Origin: Brachynemurus nebulosus | Lineage: Eukaryota; Arthropoda; Insecta; Neuroptera; Myrmeleontidae | DNA: 64,000 nucleotides | Direction: 5' to 3' | Assembly (NCBI GenBank): GCA_035578155.1 | Contig: JAPWDM010000001.1 | Span: 165,017,498-165,081,497, forward strand | Shown: positions 32,507-44,388 of the stretch, piece by piece | Layout of the letters: the number at the start of each line of letters is the position of its first letter | How positions within the stretch are numbered: position 1 is the stretch's first letter | Position numbers and translations under genes: made by a program | The notes under the pieces: generated by a model | Database searches by the model: none | What the model saw: only the letters and a program-made list of their open reading frames with translations | What the model was told of the DNA's origin: nothing

Positions 32507-33275
32507 AGCCCGCATCACACAACGCTTGTTCTGTTGCTGGATTGCTTGCCTGTTTTCGCTGATGATGGGTTCCAAGCGAGTTGCTGCGTGCTTGTCGCTG
32601 TGTGTCCCAACTATCGTCTATCGTTAGGCCTGTTTTAGACTACGACACAAATTATGACATACATAAATGTGAGACATAAATTTATTTACTATTCACACTT
32701 TAACAAACTTTTTGTGTCTGGATAGTATCTGTACATAAATATACGGAACTTGTGTCCGAGCTGTTCACACACAAAAAAGTTTTAAGAACGAAACAGTTAG
32801 TGCTCGATCACTATGAATCGATCTCTCTTCTGTGAGTGTATGAAAAAGTGTCGAACTTGTTTGAAAACTTATTAACCACAAGAGACACTTGGACACAACG
32901 TGTTCATACAGCCACTGATTTGACACTAATTATGGTGTCCGCAATAATATATCGCAATTGGAGACACTCGCATGCACACATAGACACTTGGTGTATACAC
33001 CGAGTGTATAGTGTATAGCGTCATAGTCTAAACGTACCCTTAGTGATGATAAACGGGTGCCTACGACTTTTTTATTGGTTAATGGTTAAATGTAGCAGAG
33101 AAGTAAACACGAAAACAGAACCGATTTTGTGTTTGAAATCTAGCCAGTGTTCACACAACAGAGTCAAAGTGGAGCCAACAGTGGCCTAATTTTCCATCAC
33201 TACAGTCAGCACAGCTCCTATCACGATTGCCAGCACTAGTTCTAGCAGACAATTTTGCATTGTGTGATGCGGGCA
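32507..33275. mobile_element. PIF/Harbinger-type MITE (outer)
   Basis: The left end AGCCCGCATCACACAACGC and, on the complement, the right end TGCCCGCATCACACAATGC are flanked by TTA (32504-32506, 33276-33278). Without the nested element it is about 350 bp and GC-richer than its surroundings, with repeated TTGCTGG/CCAGCA-type motifs. Non-coding. Confidence 0.82.
32627..33039. mobile_element. PIF/Harbinger-type MITE nested in a PIF/Harbinger-type MITE
   Basis: The left end GGCCTGTTTTAGACTACGAC and complement of the right end GGGTACGTTTAGACTATGAC are flanked by TTA (32624-32626, 33040-33042). The interior repeats GTGTCC and GAGACAC-like motifs. It is a different family from the host element. Confidence 0.8.
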
Positions 33276-33294
33276 TTACTTACCTATAAATAAA

Positions 33295-34088
33295 TTACCT
33301 TTTATCCGCGGCTTCCCTCGCGTGGCTTTTGAAATTATGACATCTAGTTAAATCGTATAAAGTGTACTTTCATCGCGTCGCTATTGAGAACTGTTACTTT
33401 TTTCTTGGGAGTTTTCCCACAGAAATAAAATATTTTTCCCGGATAAAAAATAGACTATAACATTCTTTTTTATATCATTTTAAATATATTTTTCCACGGG
33501 AATAAGACTTCCCACAGGATTTAGATATTTTCCCGGGGTCGAAAGTAACCTATGTTTATCATTGTAGATTGTTCTTTCTGCTAACAATATGTTAATCAAT
33601 TGTCCGTTGTTATAATTTAAATATCAGAATGACCGACCCCGGCCCGGTGGAAATTTAATGTGTATGGAATTTGTTAAGAATAGCAGATGTGCCAACTGAC
33701 GATAACTGGATAGTTACCGGTTGTTTATTTCCTTATAGGATACAAATAATATTTTAAACAGTATCTAAATAAGTAATTTCTTAGTAGTCGTTGGTAGAAA
33801 TATTTTTGTTACTGGTGGTATCTATAGAAATATTTATTAATATTGTAAAATACATTTAATTAGTAACAAATGAAAAAATTGCTCGTTTAATAGTATAAGA
33901 TACATTTACCCACAGGAATTAAATATTTTCTCGAGATAAAAAGTAGCCTACAACCGTCTCTGTTCCGCAAAATACGTCTGTGCAAAATCGTAAGTTAATT
34001 AGTTAAGCCGTTTAGGCGTGAAAGCCAGTCAAACAAACAAACAAACAAACAGACAAACTCACTTTCGCATTTATAGTATTAGTTAGGA
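33295..34088 (-). mobile_element. Helitron-like non-autonomous element, copy 2
   Basis: On the minus strand it begins TCCTAACTAATACTATAAAT, then GCGAAAGTGAGTTTGTC with a GTTT run. It ends with the hairpin CCACGCGAGGGAAGCCGCGG. The final CTAG of copy 1 is worn here. It aligns with 14901-15114 plus 16891-17614. Confidence 0.58.
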
Positions 34089-34123
34089 TAGGTAAATCAA
34101 AGCTTTCTTGGTCGCACTCCTAA

Positions 34124-34289
34124 AGGAGTCTCCACATTCTCGCCGAGGTTGGACGAAACGAGAATGTAGAGGGTCATTTCTTTGTGTCTCGCGGTTGGTG
34201 TTTTAATACTATTCATATGGCTGAGCCAACCTCAGCGAGGAACTCGACGAGGAACCTCGTCCAACCTCGGCGAGAATGTGGAGACTCCT
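34124..34289. mobile_element. short PIF/Harbinger-type MITE
   Basis: Perfect 33-bp inverted ends start AGGAGTCTCCACATTCTCGC and are flanked by TAA (34121-34123, 34290-34292). At 166 bp it is almost all TIR, with a second AACCTCGNCGAGG motif inside. The exact TIRs suggest recent insertion. Confidence 0.87.
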
Positions 34290-34292
34290 TAA

Positions 34293-35084
34293 ACGGTTTT
34301 AGAGTAATTGTTCTAAAATTATTCGGAACACGGTTTTTTTAAATTAGAAATATGATTAATCTCTCTGTTGTTGATGTTATTCCATCCCATCGTCTTCATT
34401 TTGGTCCAACAAAGTATGGTCAATCCAATGTCAATGTTACAGTTGAGAACTGCTGTGTTATTCTGTATATAACAAAATTCAAATATTTTACTACATTTTG
34501 TTTTTGTATGCATATTTGTACATACATACATATGTATATAGAAGTTAGTCGTGTTAATTAGCGTATGTACATCTATCACAACAGCTACTGGTGCTATACA
34601 TATTTCGATGTTAGCTACATGCTACTGGTCGCATTGTATTCTATTTTTGAAATATTAATTGAGTTCAAATTGATAAATAAACATAAACATTCACTATTCT
34701 GTTTACATAGTGCCCACAATGCCCACATATAAATATTGTTTTGTACAGTACTCTCTCTCAATACTGCTGCGTGTCAGTTTTCCTCCCACTGTTTCTGCGA
34801 ATTAAAAATTGTAACAAGATAATGTATAGTCGTCACTCAAGTTATTGACGATTGCATGTGCCCATATGCATGTACCCAAGGTCATATGTGCTGTGTGTTA
34901 CTGTGGCAATGCGTACATACATATGGTTTACTTTCTTTATGTCAGGTTAAAAAATATAAACTCTGATTAAACACTTTCAGTATTAGAGACAAATTTTCAC
35001 TTATTAGGTATTATACAAGAGGTTTGTATTTTTTCGAATAAACTTATGTTTTTGTGTAATGAAAATTTGTTGTTAGCGAATTTC
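34293..35084. other. AT-rich stretch, nothing recognised
   Basis: Overlapping frames of 69 and 86 codons lie on opposite strands at 34319-34579 and show no domain. ACATACATACATATG motifs occur near 34520. Confidence 0.5.
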
Positions 35085-35372
35085 CAAAAGTGAAACTGGA
35101 AATACGCTATTACAGTAGGTGTCATGACGGGACCTAAGCCCGGGATCATAACAGAAATGTGTTTTGAGGTCCCTAGAATACGAAAATGATATTCACTAAA
35201 ATTTATATATATATAAATAATATATGTGTCGCCACGATAACTCTCGAACGAAACGTCTAATGCTTATGAAATTTTGTGTGCGGACTGGATTCTGAATTCG
35301 CTCGGCTAAGTTCGTTAGCCAGACACGTCGGATGCCCAGAAGTAGGTTTTCTGGCCATTTTTTATCATTCGA
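35085..35372 (-). repeat. interspersed repeat Y, copy 3
   Basis: This is the reverse complement of the phrase order in copies 1 and 2, including GACGTGTCTGGCTAACGAAC, TTCGAGAGTTATCG, a short TA run and CCCGGGCTTAGGTCC. Confidence 0.75.
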
Positions 35373-35880
35373 TCCTATCATAAGACAGTTCGATTTTTAC
35401 ATCGTTGAAAAGGAAAAAAAAATTATGAAGAAAATATTCTTATAATTTTCTTTCTATTTTAAGTATTTTTCGAGAAAATGTAAATTTTCACCATTATATG
35501 AGTTTTCTTTCTTTGTTAGTCTAATAAGTAATTTATATTAATATCTCAGTTCTTTATGAAGTATAAAATATTTCACTTTTTTATTAAAGAGTTTTGTGAG
35601 AACAAGTGAAGTCTATTCACATACATGTGTTATAACACACATACATGTATAGAGTTTTGTTTCTCATTTATTGCATTATATAATTAGCATGGTTCTATCT
35701 CATGTTGAAAAATGTAAATTAAACAGATTTTCTAAGCTAATGTAATGAAGAATTTTTTTTTTTTTTTTTTATTGAATTTTTAAGTAAACAAGAAATTGAA
35801 GATTATGTTATGATATAATATTATTAAATATGAAACAAAACAAAATATGTACAATGTACATATGTATGCACGGAAAAATA
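35373..35880. other. AT-rich stretch, nothing recognised
   Basis: A T run lies near 35753-35770; otherwise unremarkable. Confidence 0.5.
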
Positions 35881-35884
35881 TTTT

Positions 35885-37418
35885 GAATCGATTTTGAAAA
35901 TCTTTTTACTAATAATTAATAATGCTAAAAAATTAAACCATTTCAAATGGATTTAAGGTATTTTATGTGAGGTCAAGGTTTTCGGGACCTAAAAAGGCCA
36001 GAAATTAATTAACCAATCGATTTTAAAAATTTTTTCACAGTTAGTAAGTTAAAGTATTTGAATTAATTAATTAAATGATGTCCGCAAGAAGCTTACGGAC
36101 TGCCATAAGTTATATGAGATCCTTAGAACCCTTTTCTTACTGTTAGAGTACTAGACTTGTATGAGTTTCGCCAGGATTTACTGATCCCATAATTGTAAAA
36201 AATAAACTAAACGACCAATTTTAAAAATTTCTTCACTGTTACATAGCTAAACTATTTTAGATAGATTTAGAATACATTATGTAAGGTCCGCCAGGGTCCA
36301 CAGGACCCAAAAGTGTCAAAAATAAACTAACTGACCGATTTTGAAAATTTTTTCACTGTTACAGAGCTAAACTATTTTAGATAAATATCGATTACGTTAT
36401 GTAAGGTCCGCCTGGGTCCATAGAACCCAAAAGTGTCAAAAATAAACTGCCTGATCGATTTTGAAAATTTTTTCACTGTTACAGAGCTAAACTGTTTTAG
36501 ATAAATATAGATTCCGTTATGTAAGGTCTGCCAGGGTCCATAGGATCCAGAAGTGTCAAAAATAAACTAACTGACCGATTTTGAAAATTTTTTCATTGTT
36601 ACAGAGCTAAACTATTTTAGATAAATATAAATTACGTTATGTAAGGTCCACCAAGGTCCATAGAACCCAAAAATGTCAAAAATAAACTAACTGACCGATT
36701 TTGAAAATTTTTTCACTGTTACAAAGCTAAACTATTTTAGATAAATATAGATTACGTTATGTAAGGTCTGCCAGGGTCCATGGGATCCAAAAGTGTCAAA
36801 AATAAACTAACCGACCGATTTTGAAAATTTTTTCACTGTTACAGAGCTAAACTATTTTAGATAAATATAGATTACGTTATGTAAGGTCTGCCAGGGTCCA
36901 TGGGATCCAAAAGTGTCAAAAATAAACTAACCGACTGATTTTGAAAATTTTTTCACTGTTGGGGAACTAAGCTATTTTAGATAGACATACATTACGTTAT
37001 TTAGGGTCCGCCAGGGTCCATGGGACCCAAAAGTGGTAAAAATAAACTAACCGACCGATTTTGAAAATTTTTTCACTGTTACAGAGCTAAACTATTTTAG
37101 ATAAATATAGATTACGTTATGTAAAGTCTGCCAGGGTCCATCGGATCCAAAAGTGTCAAAAATAAACTAACCGACCGATTTTGAAAATTTTTTCACTGTT
37201 GGGGAGCTAAGCTATTTTAGATACATATAGATTACGTTATGTAAGGTCTGACAGTGTCAGTAGGACCTAAAAGTGTCAAAAATAAAATAACTGACCGATT
37301 TTGAAACTTTTTTACTATTACCGAGGTAAACTATTTTAGATAGGTACAGGTTGTGTTATCTGAGATCCACAACTGTCCTGCGGATGCAAATGCGGCGTAG
37401 AATGCTACACAACGGGTT

Positions 37419-37486
<68 letters not shown>

Positions 37487-37790
37487 CATAAAGTCCGCCT
37501 AGAATATACGGTCGAGCTGATTTTTTAATGAGGTCCACCGGGATCTTGCAGATCCGAAAACGCCAGTAATAAGCTATCGAACCGATGCTAAAAAATTTCT
37601 CACTGCTAGAGAACTAAATTATTTTAGATGGATACAACTATGCTGCACAAAATTCGTTCGGGTTCTTGGGTCCCCAAAAATACCAAAACTAATTACCCAG
37701 CCGATTTTAAAAATTCTTTTACTCTTAGAAAGCTAAACTATTTTAAATAGGTACAGGTCTTAGATGAGATCCGCCAGTGCCCAAGATTTG
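35885..37790 (+). repeat. 120-bp tandem satellite array with diverged edges
   Basis: Between about 36210 and 37330 a unit of exactly 120 bp repeats about ten times. Each unit has GATTTTGAAAATTTTTTCAC, GAGCTAAACTATTTTAGATA, TTATGTAAGGTC and GGGTCCATRGGATCC. Two diverged units lie upstream (from about 35885). At least two lie downstream (near 37580 and 37700), beyond a microsatellite. Edge units are more diverged than central ones, as expected for homogenisation by unequal exchange. Within 36841-37320 every second unit carries GGGGARCTAAGC instead of ACAGAGCTAAAC, a 240-bp period. Confidence 0.95.
37423..37484. repeat. (AT)n microsatellite in the satellite edge
   Basis: About 30 AT units interrupt the downstream, diverged part of the 120-bp array. 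Confidence 0.95.
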
Positions 37791-37794
37791 GAAA

Positions 37795-39450
37795 TTCGCT
37801 ATGTTATGCAGATGCTGCGACAGGGGTATTTAATAATTTAACGAGAAGAATTGTCAACTATAGCAAAAATATAACTAATAAGAGTAGCTAAAGTATTTTT
37901 GAGTTGACAGTTTTTTTTTCGTTAAATTGCTTTTAGGTAATGAATTTGAGTTGTAGGAAACACGAATGTATTCCGAAAAAACCCCACTTGACCTAGCCCC
38001 CCACCTTTCAGAATTGAAAAAACAAATAGCGTATAATTAGGAGCTTTTATGAGCTTCCGTATTCCGGGAATTAAAAATTTTGAGCTCGACACACTGAGCA
38101 GAAATTTAATATTTTTAGTGGGGCTCGAACTCGACTCAGCCCCCCCCCCCCCCGCTAAAAAATCAGACCAATTTATCAGGTAAAATTAAGAGCTATTTAT
38201 GTGCTTTTGAACAAGTATAATTTTGATTTTTGAGCTCACCCCCGTAGTCTCCAAACTACCCTTAATTGATGAAATTTGAAAAAGAAGCAGGTACTTGAGA
38301 AATCAAAAATAGATTATGGTTTAAAAATAAAAAGGAGATTATGTGTAAAAATAAAGCTCTAAATTCGCGCATTCTCGCAAATCCTTATAAAAACCACCCC
38401 GCATCTCTTTGACATAACAGAAAGCTATTATAATTAAAGCGAAAAAAATAAACTATATTTATTCAAAGCGATTAAATATTATTTACGATTTATCAGCTCA
38501 TAAAATACGTGAATTTCGATTATTGAGTTGCAATCCCTTTACAAAGAAATGATTTTGCACATAGTTAAGAGAGAACTATACTTTGAATTAGGACTTTACA
38601 GTTAATTTTTTTTTTTTTAAATTCTTTATTCTATAAGGTCTATTACCTATAATTTATTAATTTAAATTACTATAATAATAATAAATTATTATTACTTTAC
38701 ATGTGAAATTTTTAAATTTTGGGTATGATTAGGATTGTTTTTCTTATTATAAAAAAAATTGTCAAGATCCGCCCGATCCTCACTAGGATGATTTTTTTTT
38801 TAAAAATGAGTGTCAATATAAATTTTTATATGAGAACGGAAGATAATGTAACTGCATTTCAGAATCCAAAGTAAAAATCCGGTTCCGTTGGGAACGAGAT
38901 TAAAACTGATAAGTTGGAAGGGATCTGATAATTTTTTTCGGGAGTGAACAAAAATTTCGTGGACGGGAATGGTACAAAAAAAATTACACTCAGTTACATC
39001 GCTAATGTGTAGAGTTTACAAACATATCTGCATGCAATTGAGGTTAGCAATCTGTTGTACAAGTTTTAAGTATCAAAAGAGTTAAAGCATATGCGCTACC
39101 TTTCCTGTAACTTGTAGAATTGAGAGAGTGTACTGTATTTTTTTTGTATATTGACATTGATCATTTTTCCTCCAATTTGTATACATACGTACATATGTAT
39201 ATGTGCATAGCAAAAACAATTAAAATATGTATTGTACAATTTTATACAATGACAATGATGGTTATAGCCAAGGTGGAATATGTGGAGGTGCTTATTCTAC
39301 CCTGGTATAGGCAAAAATAACCGATTCTCTACATTATATGTACAATCTCAGTTAAAATTTTAAAATAATTATACATTTAGCGCTCTTGTCCATGATACAG
39401 ATTTTCGTCGCGATTGGACACGTTTTTTGGGATCAAAAATCCGATCAAAA
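37795..39450. other. AT-rich stretch with a C14 run
   Basis: A run of 14 C lies at about 38140-38153 in a region with several CCCC tracts (37985-38250). No gene, TIR pair or tandem array was delimited. Confidence 0.5.
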
Positions 39451-39452
39451 AT

Positions 39453-39660
39453 ACGCAGCCCTGACGAGAGGGTGAGGTAGTCGAGGTTGCAGCTACGAGG
39501 CTCGGACTTGAGATGGGCGTCGGTATTTGTCGGTATAGAGGGCCCGAGAAAAAAGTTAATAGTTTCTTTTTTGTTCACTACTTTTTTGGGAGGAAATTTT
39601 AAAAAAAATGCGGTTTATTGCCGGGGCTTGCTATTTCTCTCCATGGTGCTGAACATGCGT
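39453..39660. mobile_element. probable degenerate hAT-type MITE
   Basis: The GC-rich segment has a left end CAGCCCTGACGAGAGGG, close to CAGGGCCGACGAGAG at 40952. A CTATTTCTC and TTTTTTGTTCACTACTTTTTT core resembles the complement of the AAGTGACGAGCAAAAA core of the other hAT MITEs. No target duplication was found. Confidence 0.35.
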
Positions 39661-40951
39661 TCGGAGAAATGTATCAACTGCTCCGTATAAGACCATCTTC
39701 TAAATACTGATTTGTTTGACTGTCTTTCTTAAGTGGTAATAGCTGTCTTCTTTTCATTAAAATATACTATACAAAATTATAATATTACAAATTGACCCTT
39801 ACCTTTTGGGTCTACAATTATCTTGACCCTCAGTAGTAGTTCACCATTTTTTGCAGGTAAATTCATTATTTATTTATTTTTTGTTTTAAATTTTAGTTTA
39901 TAGTCCAGTCAATGAAAGGACTGATGAGAATATAGTTGGGGGCAGAATTTCTGACTTCAGAGCTATGTCTGAAGCAGTTACGAGGTAAACATACTAAAAG
40001 TCCTTTGATCTACGAGATAAGCGGGAGGGGAGGGGGCAAGAGAGATTTTTTTGTTTGTTTTTCGCTTATATTTCAAGAATGACCAGTGATAGCGAACAAA
40101 TTTTTCTATTCAAAAATTAAATAAAATTTTCTATAAAATTATTCCTATTCAATTCTTTTTTGTCCCTCATAGTTTTCGAGATATTCGTTAAAAAACACCA
40201 CAATTTTTTGAGGAAATGCTTTTCATTTCACTTTTTTGACAAACCTTTCTTAGTCTTTAGTTCGAGTGGAAAATCCTTAGAAAAGAGGTCGTAGGAAATT
40301 GACTTGCTTAAAATGAAGAAACAACATTATATGTTTTATGTTGAACTAGTAAAAAGTAACAACAATTCGGGAACTTGAAGTGTCTCCGTTGCTTTTTCGT
40401 TGATTTTTAACCTAAGTCGAGCAGTAGGCTTACTTTTATTATAATCATTAGATTGGAATTATGTTGCTTCTCTGTAATTTTTGTCTCTTTAGTCACTTTT
40501 GTACTGTTCGACTTCTTTCTGTACCCCGCTCACCTCTAGTATGCTTACCTCTAAATTACTCTAAACACAGTTGTGAAGTCAAAAATCCTTTCTATAACCA
40601 TGTCTTCAATATACTCCCTTTTTAAGCATTCCATCGTTTGAAAATTTATTTTATTTTTATATTTTGTGTTATACATAGGTAACTATATTTCATAGTTTGG
40701 AAATTTTTGCATATATTTCATAACTCTCAAAGCCCCTAAAGCTATCCTGTTCAGCAAATGTTCCTGTTTAACTTTTTACAAGGAAATTTTGAGAAACTAA
40801 TAATAGAAAAAATAATAATAATAAAAGTTGTAAAATATTATAATAATGTATCAAAACGAAAAGTCGATAAGAGAGTTTGTAGAACTTGTTATTTTTATTA
40901 CTCTTCATTTATTCAGTTTATGGGTTTGAGTATACTAGTTATAGTTGTACG
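39661..40951. other. AT-rich stretch, nothing recognised
   Basis: Read on both strands; no domain, TIR or tandem array seen. A 107-codon frame that starts at 40758 runs into the next MITE and is not a gene. Confidence 0.5.
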
Positions 40952-41158
40952 CAGGGCCGACGAGAGAAATGACGGATCCCCGGGCACAATAAAAAGTTTT
41001 CAAACATTTTTCCTCCAAAAATACAATTTGCGAGCAAAAAAAAAAAAAAAAAACGTTTTCTCATTTCTTCCGGGCCCCTAATCGAGGCTACAGGCTCTCT
41101 TTTTAGGCCCGGACCCATGGACAATTGCCCTACCTGCTTCACCCTCTCACCGGCCCTG
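40952..41158. mobile_element. hAT-type MITE
   Basis: It starts CAGGGCCGACGAGAG and ends CTCTCACCGGCCCTG. Flanks GTTGTACG and TATGTATG agree at only 5 of 8, so the duplication is worn. It has the GCGAGCAAAAA core and GC-rich right part of the family at 6157 and 12665. Confidence 0.7.
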
Positions 41159-41188
41159 TATGTATGCTGTACATTTCATCAGTTTTAA

Positions 41189-41881
41189 GGATGTTTGGGA
41201 GGTACAATCGGAGATAAAAGTACATGAAATTAGAAATTCGTGAATAATTGCGTTGTACAACAAACTATGAGGTAAATAAATAGTTATCTTTGTTAAATAA
41301 TAGCTATCACTACAACTGATTGTACAATACATCAAACTATAGCTCTCAGCTGCGTACAAGAGCTGACTACATTCTGAGGATTTTTCGGAGAATTTCAAAA
41401 TGCTACAAGACGATTGAAAATTGAGTAGAATGTTCCTCATTAAATACTAAGGCCCCTATGAAAATTTCAAACCGATTCACTAAGCCGTTAAAAAGTTATT
41501 TAATCTGTTCTGTTTTCGAATTTCCATAAGAGTACGTGTAAAATTAGTTTTTTTTTTTTTTTTTTTTTTAATAACTTTTTAACGGCTTAGTGAATCGGTT
41601 TGAAATTTTCATAGGGGCCTTAGTATTTAATGAGGAACATTCTACTAAATTTTCAATCGTCTTGTAGCATTTTGAAATTCTCCGAAAAATCCTCAGAATG
41701 TAGTCAGCTCTTGTACGCAGCTGAGAGCTATAGTTTGATGTATTGTACAATCAGTTGTAGTGATAGCTATTATTTAACAAAGATAACTATTTATTTACCT
41801 CATAGTTTGTTATACAACGCAATTATTCACGAATTTCTAATCTCATGTACTTTTATCTTCGACTGTACCTCCCAAACATCC
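41189..41881. mobile_element. TTAA-site foldback element, arms about 98% identical
   Basis: The arms at 41189-41505 and 41566-41881 are inverted copies with about five mismatches in some 310 bp, and the loop is about 60 bp with a T run. The end GGATGTTTGGGAGGTACA is flanked by TTAA (41185-41188, 41882-41885). The mirrored frames of 97 and 90 codons on the two strands are one sequence read twice and show no domain. Confidence 0.9.
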
Positions 41882-41885
41882 TTAA

Positions 41886-42537
41886 GGTATCTAGATTTTT
41901 AAAAGAAGTTATCTTTTATTTTATCTGTCTACTAAGCGAAGGAAAACTATATTCATCATTTCTCTATATTCACTAACTGATATGACAGAATTCTCTGCAA
42001 GGTGCCTCACGAAATGTATCATAAAATGATTTTTCACTTTTGTGGTATTGTTATATTTCTAGGAATATAAATAATAAAGATAAATTTCCATTTGCAAATT
42101 CAAAAATTTATTTTTTTACTATTTCTATATAATATTGCTTTTTTGAAATTTAAATAAATTTTTAAGTATAGAAAGTTCATCATAGAAAGTGTATAGAACT
42201 AAATAATTCTACGCGGATGAAACTATACCTATATCAAATTTATAAATTTTATTCGAAAAAGGATATAAAAGAATTTTATTTGAATTTTATACTTTTTTTA
42301 TTGCGTGGTTTTGCTCAATAATTCATAATCACGATTCGTTCAATAGAAAGTCTTTCCTAAAATTCCTATTCATACAAATATTGGTACCTACTTTGAATCA
42401 ATTACGGTCGTCGTAGGAATATTCATTTCGGTAATGCGAGGATGTAATGTTTACGGCCTCGAAAATTTCTTTACGTTTGGCTACGCTAAATTGGTACACA
42501 TTCATAAATTCTTTTTAACTTCCCATAGGAAGTTATT
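41886..42537. other. AT-rich stretch, nothing recognised
   Basis: No gene or delimited repeat was seen. Confidence 0.5.
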
Positions 42538-43020
42538 GTAATGGGTCCGATTTTACGAATCGCTAATTTTGACATATCTGCACGTTTTAAGGTCACTAGA
42601 ATCCGAATCCATCGTTTTTAGCCTGATGTCTGTGCGTTCGTTAGTTCGTTCGTTCGTTCGTGAATTTTTTTTCGTCTCGCATATCTCGAGAACCAATGAT
42701 GATATCAACTCCGGACTAATTTCATTAGATGCGTATTCAAAAAATGAAGACCGGATAAAGTTTTCAGCAAATTCGGATTAGCGGTTTGTTTTTTGTGGTT
42801 AAAAAAAACAAAATTAACTTTATTAAGATAACATAGCTTATATGGATTTTTTACCATAACATTATTATATAATGGCCTAAGAACCTTCCTTGATGTTAAA
42901 AACGCCAGTATATTATTATAAAATTTAAAAAAAAAAAGAAAAGCGAAATAAGAAACTGTTTTTGAAATATATTTTGTCTCGCATATCTTGAGAACAAATG
43001 ATGTTATCATTTGTTTGATA
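42538..43020. repeat. probable interspersed repeat with GTTC run
   Basis: It opens with a small hairpin AACTTCC-CATA-GGAAGTT and GTAATGGGTCCGATTTTACG. It has a GTTCGTTCGTTC run (42638-42661). It then has two similar phrases, TCGCATATCTCGAGAACCAATGATGATATC and a worn copy near 42978. There is only one copy in the window, so the identity is a guess. Confidence 0.4.
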
Positions 43021-44033
43021 AGGATGGAGCCCCCACCCTTAGGTACAGAAGGCGAAGCCCTCGGTATGGTGCAAGGGGCAAAGCCTCTATCGGGGGCCCA
43101 GGGGAGTAGTTGGCCGAAATGGAAAAAGAATTATTTATGTACAGTAGTCTCTAGTTTTTAAGGACACCCAATGGGAAGTTGACAGTGTGGATAGACCTGT
43201 CCCCCAAATTTTTAATTTTTTCAAATATCCACAAGCCAGATGGAAACGTGAAACGCAAGTATAAATTTTGATTTAGAAGGACAAAATATTTTTCACTTCT
43301 CAAAAGTGATTACAAGGCTTCCGTTAATCTTGGTAGATACGAAAGCAAAATCAGAGCGTGATAAAAATAACAGATAACGTAATTTATTTCCTGAAAAAGC
43401 AACGTAAAAGTTCAATGTGTCCTTTTGTATGTGGTGTTTAGAAAATTTGACACAATCATGTATAAATCGGTGATGTGTATAGTTAGTAGGCGGCTACTCT
43501 TGCGGTTATCGGCATATTCCACTCGGATATATGGAAATTTTTATCAACATTTTTGTTTACATATACATTTACATTACTTTATTTTTATATCGTGTATCCC
43601 ATACGTCGTTACATTCTCGTAAGCATGCATACGAATTTTTTTGTCTTTTTAAATAAATGATAACCACTGCTAATTTAAAGTTATCTCTTAACAAAGAAAA
43701 CAGAAGCAGATCATGTGTTACAGTGCTACCAAAGGTACATCTGTTTTACGGGGTTATTTAACTTCACTTTTAATTAAATTGATGAAATGTAGATGGAAGG
43801 TATTTACATACAGATTGCGTATTTCCGTACGGAGACCTAAAACGTATGTACGTATAGGTAGGTATTGTATTAGAAAAACGAAGAAAATGAATTTTTTCTG
43901 TAGAAAGTAAATATTAAAACAGAATTAAAGATGTGCCTTATAAGTCAATTAATATGTATAATGTATTCATTTTTATTTTCGGGGAAGGGGGTAGGGTTTG
44001 TGATTCCAAATCTGAACAAGTATTGTATAAAGC
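43021..44033. other. stretch with a short GC-richer patch
   Basis: A patch at 43030-43125 has GGCGAAGCC and GGGGCAAAGCC phrases. The rest is AT-rich with nothing recognised. Confidence 0.45.
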
Positions 44034-44205
44034 AGTGGTTCTCAAACTTTTTGGTCCGCGACCGCTTTTTGTACTTGAAAATTTCAAAGGACCCTCGAAA
44101 TATGTAGAAATAAATAGGAAGTGTGTAGCAGATAAGTATGTAAACTGTAATTAATTGTTTCTGTGACCCCCTTGGGGTCGTGATCCCCACTTTGATAAGG
44201 GGAGT
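44034..44205. mobile_element. hAT element remnant
   Basis: It starts CAGTGGTTCTCAAACTTTTT with GGTCCGCGACC. A matching right part, CCCTTGGGGTCGTGATCCCC then ACTTTGA, follows, but the final CCACTG is lost. Both are typical of hAT non-autonomous elements. The 144-codon minus-strand frame over it is chance. Confidence 0.65.
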
Positions 44206-44388
44206 GCACGGGTTGGGAAATTGACTTCGGGATGAGACTTCGTATATTAATAGTATATCTTTAGGGTGGTGATATGCTAAAATTGTAAAATGCACTAGCC
44301 AGCAGTTTTCGAAAAAAATGCCTCTAAAATTTTTAAAAATTTTTTGATGTCTTTCAAAGTTAATTTGATAGTCAAACAAAGCCCAAAT

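Noticed and set aside
36210..37330. Regular 120-bp spacing suggesting a CRISPR array
   Set aside because: The whole 120 bp repeats with no variable spacers, in a eukaryotic context; it is a satellite.
38140..38153. Run of 14 C as a possible G-quadruplex or tailing signal
   Set aside because: A single homopolymer with irregular neighbours; more likely replication slippage.
40758..41081. 107-codon frame starting upstream of a hAT MITE
   Set aside because: It enters the MITE and ends in its A run; composition is random.
41147..41902. Two similar frames of 97 and 90 codons on opposite strands
   Set aside because: They are the same sequence read from both arms of an inverted repeat; no domain and no reason to think it is coding.
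43945..44379. The longest open frame (144 codons, minus strand)
   Set aside because: It runs across a hAT remnant and AT-rich flanks, has no domain, and its residue mix (Phe, Ile, Lys, Tyr rich) is that of random AT-rich DNA.
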